14,142 nucleotides of DNA from JAVXTH01 sp036641395 (GTDB lineage Bacteria; Bacillota_I; Bacilli_A; Erysipelotrichales; Erysipelotrichaceae): assembly GCA_036641395.1 (NCBI GenBank), contig JAVWEY010000038.1, positions 1 through 14,142 of the forward strand, given 5' to 3'. This document shows, piece after piece, positions 7,412-14,142 of the stretch (the first letter of the stretch is position 1; every line of letters begins with the position of its first letter). The notes beneath the pieces are model-generated. The model was not told where the DNA came from. It did not search any database and worked only from the letters and a program-made list of their open reading frames with translations. The position numbers and the translations under genes were made by a program.

Positions 7412-8611
7412 ATGCATTGTACAAGAAAAGTAGTTGATGATTTATATTGGGTTGGAGGTAATGATCATCGATTAGCATTATTTGAAAATATCCATCCCAT
7501 CCCCCGTGGTGTATCTTATAATTCTTACCTATTAATGGATGAAAAAACTGTATTATTTGATACTGTTGATTGGTCAATTGGTCGTCAATTTTTAGAAAAT
7601 ATTAAATATGTATTAGATGGTAAACCACTTGATTATCTAATTATTAATCATATGGAACCTGATCATTGTTCCGCAATTGAAGAAATTGTCCTACGCTATC
7701 CAAACGTTAAAGTAATCAGCACTGAAAAAGGTTTCTTATTTATGAGACAATTTGGTTTTGATGTTGATGATCGCGCTGAAGTTGTAAAAGAAGGCGATGT
7801 AAGAAACTTTGGAAGTCATACAATTACATTTGTTGAAGCACCAATGGTACATTGGCCTGAGGCAATGGTTAGTTTTGATGTTAGTAACGGTGTCTTATTC
7901 TCCGCAGATGCCTTCGGCTCCTTCGGTGCATTAGATGGTAAGTTATTCAATGATGAAATTAATTTTGATCGTGATTGGATTGATGATGCAAGACGTTATT
8001 ATACAAACATTGTTGGTAAATATGGTCCTCACGTTCAAACTTTACTTAAGAAAGCCGGAACAATTGATATCAAAGTTATCTGTCCATTACATGGACCAGT
8101 ATGGCGTAGTGATTTAGGATATTTATTAGATAAATATCAACATTGGAGCACCTATGACCCGGAAGAAAATGGTATCTTAATTGCTTATTCTTCAATGTAT
8201 GGTAATACTGAATCAGCAATCAATGTCCTTGCTTGTAAGTTAGTTGAAAAAGGTATGACTAATTTTGCGATGTACGATGTTTCCAATACCCATGTTTCTC
8301 AACTAATCTCTGAAACATTTAAATACAGTCATATGGTTTTGGCTAGTGTTACCTATAACTTAGGAATATATCCAATTATGCATAATTTCTTAATGGACAT
8401 GAAGGCACTGCATGTACAAAAACGTACAGTTGCAATCATTGAAAATGGTTCATGGGCAACTAAGTCTGGTTCTTTAATGAAAGATGAACTAAACGAAATG
8501 AAGCAAATGAGTATTCTTAATGAAGAACTATCTTTAGTATCCAGTATGCAAGAGAATAACAAAAATGATATGGATACCCTAGTAGATAGTATCTTAGATT
8601 CAATGAAATAA
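7412..8611 (+). CDS. fprA: Flavodiiron protein (FprA-type, rubredoxin:oxygen / nitric oxide reductase)
   Basis: This 399-residue cytoplasmic enzyme reduces O2 to water and/or NO to N2O with electrons from rubredoxin. The N-terminal metallo-beta-lactamase-like domain (about 1-250) has the full set of diiron ligands: H80-x-E82-x-D84 with H85, H147 (MVHWPE), D166 (SADAFGSFG) and H227 (CPLHGPVW). The C-terminal flavodoxin domain (about 254-398) has the FMN phosphate loop YSSMYGNTES. Length is normal for the simple FDP class, with no rubredoxin or flavin reductase domain of its own. The missing rubredoxin is at the end of the preceding protein. The ribosome binding site (AGGAGG) overlaps the stop codon of that gene, so the two should be co-translated and probably share the cre-linked control. 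Preference for O2 or NO cannot be decided from sequence by eye. Confidence 0.95.
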   Translation: MHCTRKVVDDLYWVGGNDHRLALFENIHPIPRGVSYNSYLLMDEKTVLFDTVDWSIGRQFLENIKYVLDGKPLDYLIINHMEPDHCSAIEEIVLRYPNVKVISTEKGFLFMRQFGFDVDDRAEVVKEGDVRNFGSHTITFVEAPMVHWPEAMVSFDVSNGVLFSADAFGSFGALDGKLFNDEINFDRDWIDDARRYYTNIVGKYGPHVQTLLKKAGTIDIKVICPLHGPVWRSDLGYLLDKYQHWSTYDPEENGILIAYSSMYGNTESAINVLACKLVEKGMTNFAMYDVSNTHVSQLISETFKYSHMVLASVTYNLGIYPIMHNFLMDMKALHVQKRTVAIIENGSWATKSGSLMKDELNEMKQMSILNEELSLVSSMQENNKNDMDTLVDSILDSMK

Positions 8612-8802
8612 CTATTTCGACCTAATTAATAATATAATATTTTAATGAAAGATAAAAAAGCAAACAAACTAATTCCTATCAAATTGGAAAATAGATTTAA
8701 GACTCCCTAACCTTAATCTCCTTTTTTGCTCAATCTAAAATTAAAATAGATTAGGTAATGTATAATTACGAGTAAACTAACCCCTTTGTTTATTCGTAAG
8801 GA

Positions 8803-8831
8803 AAAAAGGTAAGAAATTTTCTTACCTTTTT
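8803..8831. terminator. Bidirectional rho-independent terminator between convergent genes
   Basis: AAAAAGGTAAGAAA (8803-8816) pairs perfectly with TTTCTTACCTTTTT (8818-8831), giving a hairpin with A-runs and T-runs on both outer sides. It can end the plus-strand acyl-CoA dehydrogenase/fprA transcript and the minus-strand GGDEF transcript, whose stop codon is only 9 bases away. It lies about 190 bases after fprA, and no better terminator is seen closer. Confidence 0.75.
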
Positions 8832-8839
8832 ATATGCTT

Positions 8840-10492
8840 CTATTTTCGTTGTGATTGATAAGGGATAAAACATGCACCATCGTATAATTTATAACCATTT
8901 TTACCAATCTTTTTCATTGCATAAAGAGCTGTATCTGCATTGTTATACAATTCTCCAAAGGTAACGCCATCCTTAGGTGCAAGTGCGATACCAACACTTG
9001 CTGTTAACGAAACACTAACACCTTCACTCTTGTAAGTAACTCGAAATGCAGAACATATCTGTTCTCCACGTTCACAAACAATTTTATTTTGTCCACCATT
9101 TTTCATATAAACAATATATTCATCGCCACCAATCCGTCCGACAATATCTTCATTTGGAAAGATATAAGATAACTTCCTACTCAAATCACATAGAACTTTA
9201 TCTCCATATACATGTCCTAAATGATCGTTAATATCTTTAAAATTATCGACATCAATCATGAATAATGCGGCATTCGCATGAGATTGTGTAAATAATAAAT
9301 GTTCATTGATAAGTTTTGCAGTAATCACTTTATTATATAGACCAGTTAATGGGTCACGTTCTGCTTTATACAATAATTCCATCTGATTTCGTTTTTCTTC
9401 ATCAATATTATTCACATAAGTGAAACCAAGAATATTACCGCTTTTGCTGTCTTTTATTAAATTTGTAATTGCTCGGCACCAAACATAATTACCATCCAGT
9501 GATTTGCGTCGATAATCAACACTTATTGTACTCTTTCCCCTTGCTACCTCTTTTCGTATATAAGAAGGTGCTACATGCTCTGCAAAAGCTTCTACATCAT
9601 CTGGATGAATGTATCGATGTGCTCGATCAGCTAACATATCACTATAACGATAAATTTTATCGCCTAGTTTAATTTTAGAATCTTCAAATCCCGAGAGAAT
9701 TGCATCTTTATTTAAATCAAATTCGTAACTTATTATCGCATCTTTTATAATTGAACTACGATATTCTTGTTCCTTTGAAACCGTTATTTCAAGTTCAACA
9801 TTCTTTTCTTTATATCCTAATAACTTACCTGTTTTCATTGCAAAGTTTAGCATAATATAAGTACCAAGTAGTATAACACATGGGGCTACGACTTGGTTCT
9901 CTACCATTCCAATATGATGAATTCTATTTTGGGCAACCACTGAATTAAATATTAAATATATAATATTCACCACCATCCACAGAATTATAAATAATTGTTG
10001 ATCGTGATGCTCATTAACAATTCTAACTTGATCCAACGGAAGTAGTTTTATAACTAAAACAATCGCAATATTTAAGGATAAAAATATTATAATATTTGAA
10101 AAGACTAGTAATCCAGGATTATTTACAATGACATAAATAGATAAACCTGAACTTAATGAAAATAAGCCAGTTATAATTGAACGAATGACTAAAACATGGA
10201 TAAAACATGCCGTACTACAAAACAAGTTCTTTAAAAATATATCTTTATAGAATAATTTAAATTCTACAAATAAAATAATAAAAATGATTAAATATGAAAT
10301 GAGTGTTTTATTAATCATTCCTGAAAAAAATAAAATTATAACCGCATTTAACATACCTACTAAAATTCTCATAACTTTAGTAAGTTTTGGCTCTTTAAGT
10401 AGGTAGTCAACTAATTCAAATATCCAATACCAATAGCCAACTAAAAGTAAATATAAAAGTGCTATTGGTATTATAAGTTTGTCTACAATCAT
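8840..10492 (-). CDS. Membrane PAS-GGDEF diguanylate cyclase
   Basis: This 550-residue protein probably makes cyclic di-GMP from two GTP. About seven hydrophobic helices fill residues 5-220, for example 5-25, 41-58, 61-81, 88-109, 127-150, 166-186 and 200-219. A PAS domain of the PAS_3 type follows at about 245-368, with HPDDVEAF and a DGNYVWCRA strand. The GGDEF domain covers about 376-541, starting with DPLTGLYNK. The metal-binding D414 is in FMIDVDNFKDIND, and the active loop is GGDEY at 455-459, an accepted GGDEF variant. The position of the inhibitory I-site (RxxD, five residues before GGDEY) reads PNED, so product inhibition by that site is unlikely. No EAL or HD-GYP domain is present. 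The start is preceded by an AAGGGGG site 7 bases away. The 157-base leader contains two matching dyads that may be operators. The signal sensed is unknown. Confidence 0.9.
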   Translation of the reverse strand: MIVDKLIIPIALLYLLLVGYWYWIFELVDYLLKEPKLTKVMRILVGMLNAVIILFFSGMINKTLISYLIIFIILFVEFKLFYKDIFLKNLFCSTACFIHVLVIRSIITGLFSLSSGLSIYVIVNNPGLLVFSNIIIFLSLNIAIVLVIKLLPLDQVRIVNEHHDQQLFIILWMVVNIIYLIFNSVVAQNRIHHIGMVENQVVAPCVILLGTYIMLNFAMKTGKLLGYKEKNVELEITVSKEQEYRSSIIKDAIISYEFDLNKDAILSGFEDSKIKLGDKIYRYSDMLADRAHRYIHPDDVEAFAEHVAPSYIRKEVARGKSTISVDYRRKSLDGNYVWCRAITNLIKDSKSGNILGFTYVNNIDEEKRNQMELLYKAERDPLTGLYNKVITAKLINEHLLFTQSHANAALFMIDVDNFKDINDHLGHVYGDKVLCDLSRKLSYIFPNEDIVGRIGGDEYIVYMKNGGQNKIVCERGEQICSAFRVTYKSEGVSVSLTASVGIALAPKDGVTFGELYNNADTALYAMKKIGKNGYKLYDGACFIPYQSQRK

Positions 10493-10556
10493 ATCATAGC
10501 CCCCTTATTTTATGGATTAAATATCCCCATCTAATCCTTTTAAACTTTTATGATGA

Positions 10557-10600
10557 TTACAAAATTTGTATAATAAACAATGCTTATTACAAATCTTGTA
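10557..10600. promoter_or_regulatory. Two operator-like dyads upstream of the GGDEF gene
   Basis: On the minus strand two 13-base near-palindromes, TACAAGATTTGTA (10600-10588) and TACAAATTTTGTA (10570-10558), are identical at 11 of 13 positions. Both have TACAA/TTGTA arms and both are followed by AT. Their centres are 30 bases apart, close to three helical turns, which would put two bound proteins on the same DNA face. A weak -10-like TATAGT lies just upstream on the same strand, so the dyads could overlap the transcript start. The regulator is not identified. Confidence 0.4.
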
Positions 10601-10649
10601 CACTATATCCTATTTAAAATGAAGAACTAAAAGAATGATTCTATCTTAC

Positions 10650-11093
10650 TTAATTATTATTTAATACAATATCCAACAGTTTCATAAAGCCATCTATAAA
10701 TTTTTGATCATCTCCACTTGTGCGTTTCGCAATATGAGAATATTTATGATGTTTACGTTGTACTTGATTCATTGCTCTTTTTGTTAGTAATTCGTTTATA
10801 TTACCTTCATGATACTCTTGCCCATACTGATTGATTGCATAACCTTGTTTACTTAGCACTAGTGCAGCTAAACCATAATCTTGCGTTACAACTACATCTC
10901 CTGCCTTACACCTTGCTAGTAATGCATAATCGACGTTATCGCGTCCTGTATCAACTAAGATAACTTCAGCATCCCGGTTTTGATAGACATGAGCATAATC
11001 ACAAACAATCGTTACTTTGATTCCATAATAAAGGGCTAGTTCAATCGTTTCATTTACGACTGGGCACCCATCTCCATCAATCCAAATGTTCAT
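10650..11093 (-). CDS. UPF0178 (DUF188, YaiI/YqxD) family protein
   Basis: This 147-residue cytoplasmic protein has the family layout. The N-terminal strand WIDGDGCPV (D6, D8) is followed by VDTGRDNVD (D48, D52, D55) and by GDVVVTQDYGLAALVL (D72). The acidic residues form a cluster like that of PIN/NYN-type nucleases, and a Lys/His-rich C-terminus with a KRTSGDDQKFIDG stretch follows. The length is normal for the family. Its molecular function is not established; nuclease activity is only suggested by fold. Its start lies inside the end of the threonine ammonia-lyase gene (17-base overlap, different frame). The ribosome binding site is weak (GAGAAA), so translation probably depends on coupling to the upstream gene. 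Confidence 0.88.
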   Translation of the reverse strand: MNIWIDGDGCPVVNETIELALYYGIKVTIVCDYAHVYQNRDAEVILVDTGRDNVDYALLARCKAGDVVVTQDYGLAALVLSKQGYAINQYGQEYHEGNINELLTKRAMNQVQRKHHKYSHIAKRTSGDDQKFIDGFMKLLDIVLNNN

Positions 11094-12294
11094 TAATTTT
11101 CTCAGTTACAACATTTGGCTCATATCCATTGTCTTTAAGTTTTTGAATCACTAAATCAATATGCTCATGATTAAAAGTTTCAATCACTAAACCAACACGA
11201 CATTTATTAAACAAAGCATTTTCAAAGATACGATTATGGTTAACTGAAACAATATTAGCCCCCGTACTTCCAATAAGTTCAATAACTTTACTTAAGTTAC
11301 CTGGCTTATCAATTACTTCTAAACTAAGTACCGCTTTTCTTCCTGTTTTAACTAATCCTAAATCAATGATTTTTGACAAGAAATTAACATCAATATTACC
11401 GCCGGATAAAACGGCTACACATTTCATATTTTCAATATCAATTTTATGAAACATCGCCGCTGCAACGGCACTAGCTCCTGCTCCTTCTCCAATCATTTTC
11501 ATCTTTTCAACTAACATCAAAATTGCTGCGGCAATTTCTTCTTCACTAACACAAACCACTCCATCTAAATACTTTTTGCAATATTCAAAAGTAATATCGC
11601 CTGGAGCTTTAACCGCAATCCCATCCGCAATCGTTGTTACCTTATCTAAAGTTATTATTTTACCTGCTTCCAAACTATCTTTCATACTTGATGCATTACC
11701 TGCTTCAACACCATATACTTTACAAGTTGGTTTCAAAGCCTTGATAGCAAAAGCAATACCACTAGCAAGTCCGCCTCCACCAATTGGAACAATAACACAT
11801 TCCACTTCTGGCATTTTTTCAATTATTTCTAGGCCTATCGTTCCTTGACCAGCAAGAATATCTTCATCATTAAATGGTTCAATAAAGATAGCACCACTAA
11901 TTTCTTGAAGATGTTTAGCATATTCATAAGCATCATTGAACGTATCACCTTGAAGTACTACTTCAACTCCATAACTACGTGTTGCCTCTATCTTTGATAA
12001 GGGAGCACTCTTAGGCATAACAATCGTACCTTTAATATGCATATCTTGACATGCATAAGCAACCCCTTGTGCATGATTCCCTGCACTTGCGGCAATCACC
12101 CCTTTTGCTCGTTGTTCTGTGTTTAGTCTTGATAGTTTATAATATGCACCGCGTAATTTAAAAGCACCGGTACTTTGAAGATTTTCAGCTTTAATATATA
12201 AATTACGATGAATTTTATCTGCTTTCACAATTGGTGTTTTACTTATCACACCAGTTAATACTTCTCTTGCTTCTTCAATCTGTTTAAGTTCCAT
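11077..12294 (-). CDS. ilvA: Threonine ammonia-lyase (PLP enzyme with C-terminal ACT domain)
   Basis: This enzyme deaminates L-threonine to 2-oxobutanoate and ammonia, feeding isoleucine synthesis or threonine fermentation. I start it at the ATG at 12294, with GGAGG (12306-12302) 7 bases upstream; the frame stays open to 12381, but that extension has no ribosome binding site. The 405-residue product has the fold-type II PLP lysine K46 in STGAFKLRGA, the SAGNHAQG loop (70-77), the GGGG phosphate-binding loop (172-175) and SGGN (297-300). One ACT domain lies at about 322-392, with VIDKPGNLSKVIELI. A single ACT domain and about 400 residues match the medium-length class (TIGR01127 type), which includes both biosynthetic and catabolic enzymes. 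No ilv or tdc genes lie nearby, so the pathway role is open. It is co-transcribed with the UPF0178 gene. Confidence 0.93.
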   Translation of the reverse strand: MELKQIEEAREVLTGVISKTPIVKADKIHRNLYIKAENLQSTGAFKLRGAYYKLSRLNTEQRAKGVIAASAGNHAQGVAYACQDMHIKGTIVMPKSAPLSKIEATRSYGVEVVLQGDTFNDAYEYAKHLQEISGAIFIEPFNDEDILAGQGTIGLEIIEKMPEVECVIVPIGGGGLASGIAFAIKALKPTCKVYGVEAGNASSMKDSLEAGKIITLDKVTTIADGIAVKAPGDITFEYCKKYLDGVVCVSEEEIAAAILMLVEKMKMIGEGAGASAVAAAMFHKIDIENMKCVAVLSGGNIDVNFLSKIIDLGLVKTGRKAVLSLEVIDKPGNLSKVIELIGSTGANIVSVNHNRIFENALFNKCRVGLVIETFNHEHIDLVIQKLKDNGYEPNVVTEKINEHLD

Positions 12295-12322
12295 AAAATA
12301 ACCTCCAATAACTCTCAGTACT

Positions 12323-12351
12323 ATTATAATAACGCTATCGTTATCAAATGA
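12323..12351 (-). promoter_or_regulatory. Promoter of the threonine ammonia-lyase gene
   Basis: A perfect -10 box TATAAT lies on the minus strand at 12328-12323, about 28 bases before the ATG. The -35 region is poor: TCATTT (12351-12346) at 17-base spacing is the best-placed candidate. The expected leader is only about 22 bases and ends in a strong ribosome binding site, which leaves no room for a T-box or other long riboswitch. Confidence 0.5.
12329..12344. promoter_or_regulatory. Inverted repeat filling the promoter spacer of the threonine ammonia-lyase gene
   Basis: ATAACG (12329-12334) and CGTTAT (12339-12344) are perfect inverted arms around CTAT. They begin directly next to the -10 box and fill nearly the whole -10/-35 spacer. 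This is a typical place for a repressor operator or for a MerR-type regulator. The regulator is unknown. Confidence 0.4.
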
Positions 12352-12377
12352 AAAGGTTAAATGTCTTTTATTTAAAC

Positions 12378-12395
12378 ACATATATAAATATATGT
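12378..12395. repeat. 18-base AT-rich palindrome upstream of the threonine ammonia-lyase promoter
   Basis: ACATATAT and ATATATGT are perfect inverted arms around AA. The site is about 27 bases upstream of the -35 region. A looser dyad ATACAG/CTGTAT (12403-12408, 12420-12425) follows. Such AT-rich palindromes arise easily by chance in this DNA, so a binding role is only possible. Confidence 0.3.
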
Positions 12396-12433
12396 CTATA
12401 ACATACAGGTGTATCTAATCTGTATATATGAGA

Positions 12434-12461
12434 AAGGTCAAACCCAATTGAGTTTGACCTT
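12434..12461 (-). terminator. Rho-independent terminator of the surface protein operon
   Basis: On the minus strand AAGGTCAAACTC and GGGTTTGACCTT form a 12-pair stem (one G-T pair) with loop AATT, followed by TTTCT. It lies 9 bases after the stop codon of the 71-residue membrane protein gene and separates that operon from the threonine ammonia-lyase gene. The U-tract is short, so termination may be incomplete. Confidence 0.7.
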
Positions 12462-12470
12462 CTGCATTCT

Positions 12471-12686
12471 TTACTGAAATGCTTCTTGTTTCTTATTTAA
12501 TTCTTCTTTTTGATCTTCTAAATCTTTAAGTTTCTTTGATTGATTATGCCAAGTAATTAAGGCAACGACTAATACTAATGCGCCAATCAATAGAACGATT
12601 AAATCAAGATCACAGAAACCAAAGAAATATAAGACAACCATAGCAACCGCAAAGAGTGCAGATATTACATAGTCGATTGTTTTCAT
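12471..12686 (-). CDS. Small two-helix membrane protein with coiled-coil tail
   Basis: This 71-residue protein is not recognised as a known family. It has two hydrophobic helices (about 7-24 and 28-46) separated by FCDLD, then a charged, Lys/Glu-rich segment (about 48-70, KKLKDLEDQKEELNKKQ) with a heptad-like pattern of a short coiled coil. Its ATG overlaps the TGA of the upstream surface protein gene in an ATGA junction, with GGAGGG 9 bases before the start, so translation is coupled. A terminator follows at once. This context suggests it works with the surface protein, for example in its membrane placement or stability, but that is inference. Confidence 0.8.
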   Translation of the reverse strand: MKTIDYVISALFAVAMVVLYFFGFCDLDLIVLLIGALVLVVALITWHNQSKKLKDLEDQKEELNKKQEAFQ

Positions 12687-14142
12687 ATAGCTTGTCCCTC
12701 CATTTCTTTATTCATTTCATTTACTTCTTTTTTATTCTTATGATTTGTATGTCCACGGCCATAAATTCTTACTGCTGCGTAAATACCATATATGAATGTA
12801 AGAAGAAGCATTAACCAATGAATCCAACATCCTTCATGATTTGCTAAAGGTGTTTTATCATCTTTAACTGTTTCAGGTTTAGGTTTAGCCTCTGGTGTTA
12901 CTTCATTTGGTACTACTTCAGGATTAAGCACTGGAGTAGGGTTAAGTGGAGTAACTGGTGTTGTTGGAAGAATTGGCGTTACTGGTGTTACTGGTGTATT
13001 TGGTGTTACAGGATTCTCTGGAGTAGGAATAATTGGCGTAACTACTTTTGCATATTGAGCAACATACGTAACTGTTGATTTAGGTGTACCTTCTACATAA
13101 GTAGGAAGTACTGGAGTATAGCCAGTAAATTCATATCCTTCATTTACGATTGGTGTAGGTGCTGTTGGCAACTTATCAAAACCACTTAATAAGTTTTCAA
13201 ACTTAGTTTGTGTACCTTCTGTAAAGGTACCATTTGTTCCTTGTTCAAACACAACACTTAAATATTCTTCAATATCTGGAATTTCATTAATATTTTTATC
13301 TTCAGCATATTGAGCAGTGAATGTCATGTCTTTAACAACTTCTTTGTCAACTGTATATCCATTATCCCAATTTTCTCTAGCAACGATCCATCCTTGATCT
13401 GGAGTGATACGAGGTGCTGTAATTTCATTGTCTGATAATTTAGATCCAATTAACACTTCAATGCTTATAACATTTCCATTTACATCTTCATTTGCTAATG
13501 TACCATGAGTTCCTTTATTGAAAGTTACTGTAGTCCATTTTGTAGCATCTTTTACATAATAAACATTAACTTCTGTATCAGTAGAAATCTTTGTAGGTAT
13601 TGTTCCTGTTGCTTTTGTATCTAAATCATAACCTACATACATATTATCTTTTGCTTCAATAGCTGGATAGATTGCTTTATCTGCATCATTAATCCACATT
13701 GTGAATTTATGTGTGTAACTATCTTTTTCTACTTTCTTGTTATCGATGAAATAGTTTACCGTTAACAATGCATCCTTTGTTTGTTTTTCATCTTTTACAT
13801 AATAAACATAATAATCTGATTGAGCTTTAATTGAAGTTGGTGCTTCTTTTGTTGCATCTTTATCTAATTTATATCCAACATATTTTTCATTATCTAATAC
13901 AATCGCTGGATTAACTTTTGCTGTATCATTTCCAACCCATGTTGAATATTCCTTTAATTCCTTTTCAAATAATACATTATCTTTATAATAATGAATTCTT
14001 AACTCAAGATTCTTTCTTTGTTTTTCATCTTTTACATAATGAACTTTAATGATTGCATTATTTTCAACTGCATCTGGTAAATTCTTTGGATTCGTTTCCT
14101 TAAATACATATCCTTTAAATTTATCATTTGCAACATCAATCT
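12683..14142 (-). CDS. Large repeat-containing surface protein, N-terminus outside the window
   Basis: The frame is open from the right edge of the window to the TGA at 12683, giving 485 visible residues; a TTG at 13768 is internal, not the start. Visible residue 1 is the Ile codon at 14140. Residues 1 to about 200 hold two and a half units of about 80 residues resembling MucBP-type modules, each ending in YYVKD. Two B-repeat-like Ig modules follow at about 202-278 (VTFNKGTHGTL to FTAQYA) and 293-363 (VVFEQGTNGTF to YVAQYA). A Pro/Thr-rich stalk (about 366-425) with PVTP repeats leads to TPLAN (430-434). A hydrophobic helix starts with CWIHW (438-442) and runs to about 458, followed by a basic, charged tail of about 27 residues. 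There is no LPXTG. The protein is probably an adhesin or surface structural protein anchored by its C-terminus. It is followed by a coupled small membrane protein. Confidence 0.88.
   Translation of the reverse strand, partial: IDVANDKFKGYVFKETNPKNLPDAVENNAIIKVHYVKDEKQRKNLELRIHYYKDNVLFEKELKEYSTWVGNDTAKVNPAIVLDNEKYVGYKLDKDATKEAPTSIKAQSDYYVYYVKDEKQTKDALLTVNYFIDNKKVEKDSYTHKFTMWINDADKAIYPAIEAKDNMYVGYDLDTKATGTIPTKISTDTEVNVYYVKDATKWTTVTFNKGTHGTLANEDVNGNVISIEVLIGSKLSDNEITAPRITPDQGWIVARENWDNGYTVDKEVVKDMTFTAQYAEDKNINEIPDIEEYLSVVFEQGTNGTFTEGTQTKFENLLSGFDKLPTAPTPIVNEGYEFTGYTPVLPTYVEGTPKSTVTYVAQYAKVVTPIIPTPENPVTPNTPVTPVTPILPTTPVTPLNPTPVLNPEVVPNEVTPEAKPKPETVKDDKTPLANHEGCWIHWLMLLLTFIYGIYAAVRIYGRGHTNHKNKKEVNEMNKEMEGQAI
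13546..14142 (-). repeat. Tandem repeats of about 80 codons in the surface protein
   Basis: The DNA TTTTTCATCTTTTACATAAT occurs exactly at 13784-13803 and 14021-14040, and the 15-base part CATCTTTTACATAAT recurs at 13546-13560. The spacing is 237 and 243 bases, i.e. 79 and 81 codons. The encoded units share Y-Y or N-Y starts, a central YVGY-x-LD motif and a YYVKD or HYVKD end. DNA identity between units suggests recent duplication or recombination. More units probably lie beyond the window edge. Confidence 0.75.

Noticed and set aside
10569..10574. Perfect plus-strand TATAAT
   Set aside because: It has no -35 box and no plus-strand gene downstream. It probably arises from the AT-rich dyad region.
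12295..12381. N-terminal extension of threonine ammonia-lyase by 29 codons
   Set aside because: It has no ribosome binding site, crosses the -10 box and dyad, and adds residues not typical of the family. The ATG at 12294 has an ideal GGAGG.
12683..13768. Surface protein starting at TTG 13768
   Set aside because: The frame stays open upstream to the window edge and the upstream residues continue the same repeat pattern, so this TTG is an internal Leu codon.

Overview
The window is AT-rich, densely coded DNA with Bacillota (Firmicutes) features. Start codons are preceded by strong AGGAGG-type ribosome binding sites, a CcpA-type cre box is visible, and secreted surface proteins carry dockerin, ChW and B-repeat modules. 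TGA is used as a stop, so the standard bacterial code applies. The gene mix (rubredoxin-linked flavodiiron protein, butyryl-CoA-dehydrogenase-like enzyme, dockerin protease, multi-repeat surface protein) suggests an anaerobic, probably gut-associated clostridial or Erysipelotrichia-type organism. That placement is inference.

Left block (35-4772, minus strand): a two-gene operon for the cell surface. The first gene encodes a secreted M6-type zinc metalloprotease with GLUG repeats, one ChW repeat and a C-terminal dockerin. Ten bases later comes a membrane-tethered protein with an Ig-like N-terminal domain and a cadherin-like beta-sandwich. A good sigma-A promoter lies at 4826-4854, with an inverted repeat just upstream of it.

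Centre (5493-8611, plus strand): two coupled genes behind a cre box. The first encodes a single polypeptide joining an acyl-CoA dehydrogenase, an ETF-alpha-type FAD domain and a rubredoxin. The second is a flavodiiron protein (FprA), the usual electron acceptor of rubredoxin. Together they look like a complete electron path from acyl-CoA to O2 or NO, encoded by two genes. This is the most interesting system in the window. A bidirectional terminator at 8803-8831 separates it from the convergent gene on its right.

Right block (8840-12294, minus strand): a membrane PAS-GGDEF diguanylate cyclase with two matching operator-like repeats upstream, then a UPF0178 (YaiI/YqxD) protein whose start overlaps the end of a threonine ammonia-lyase with an ACT domain. 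The lyase has its own promoter with an inverted repeat between the -35 and -10 positions.

Far right (12471-14142, minus strand): the 3' part of a large repeat-rich surface protein that runs off the window, coupled by an ATGA overlap to a 71-residue membrane protein and followed by a terminator. Its C-terminus has a non-LPXTG anchor-like segment. No tRNA, rRNA, CRISPR array, transposase or integrase was seen.
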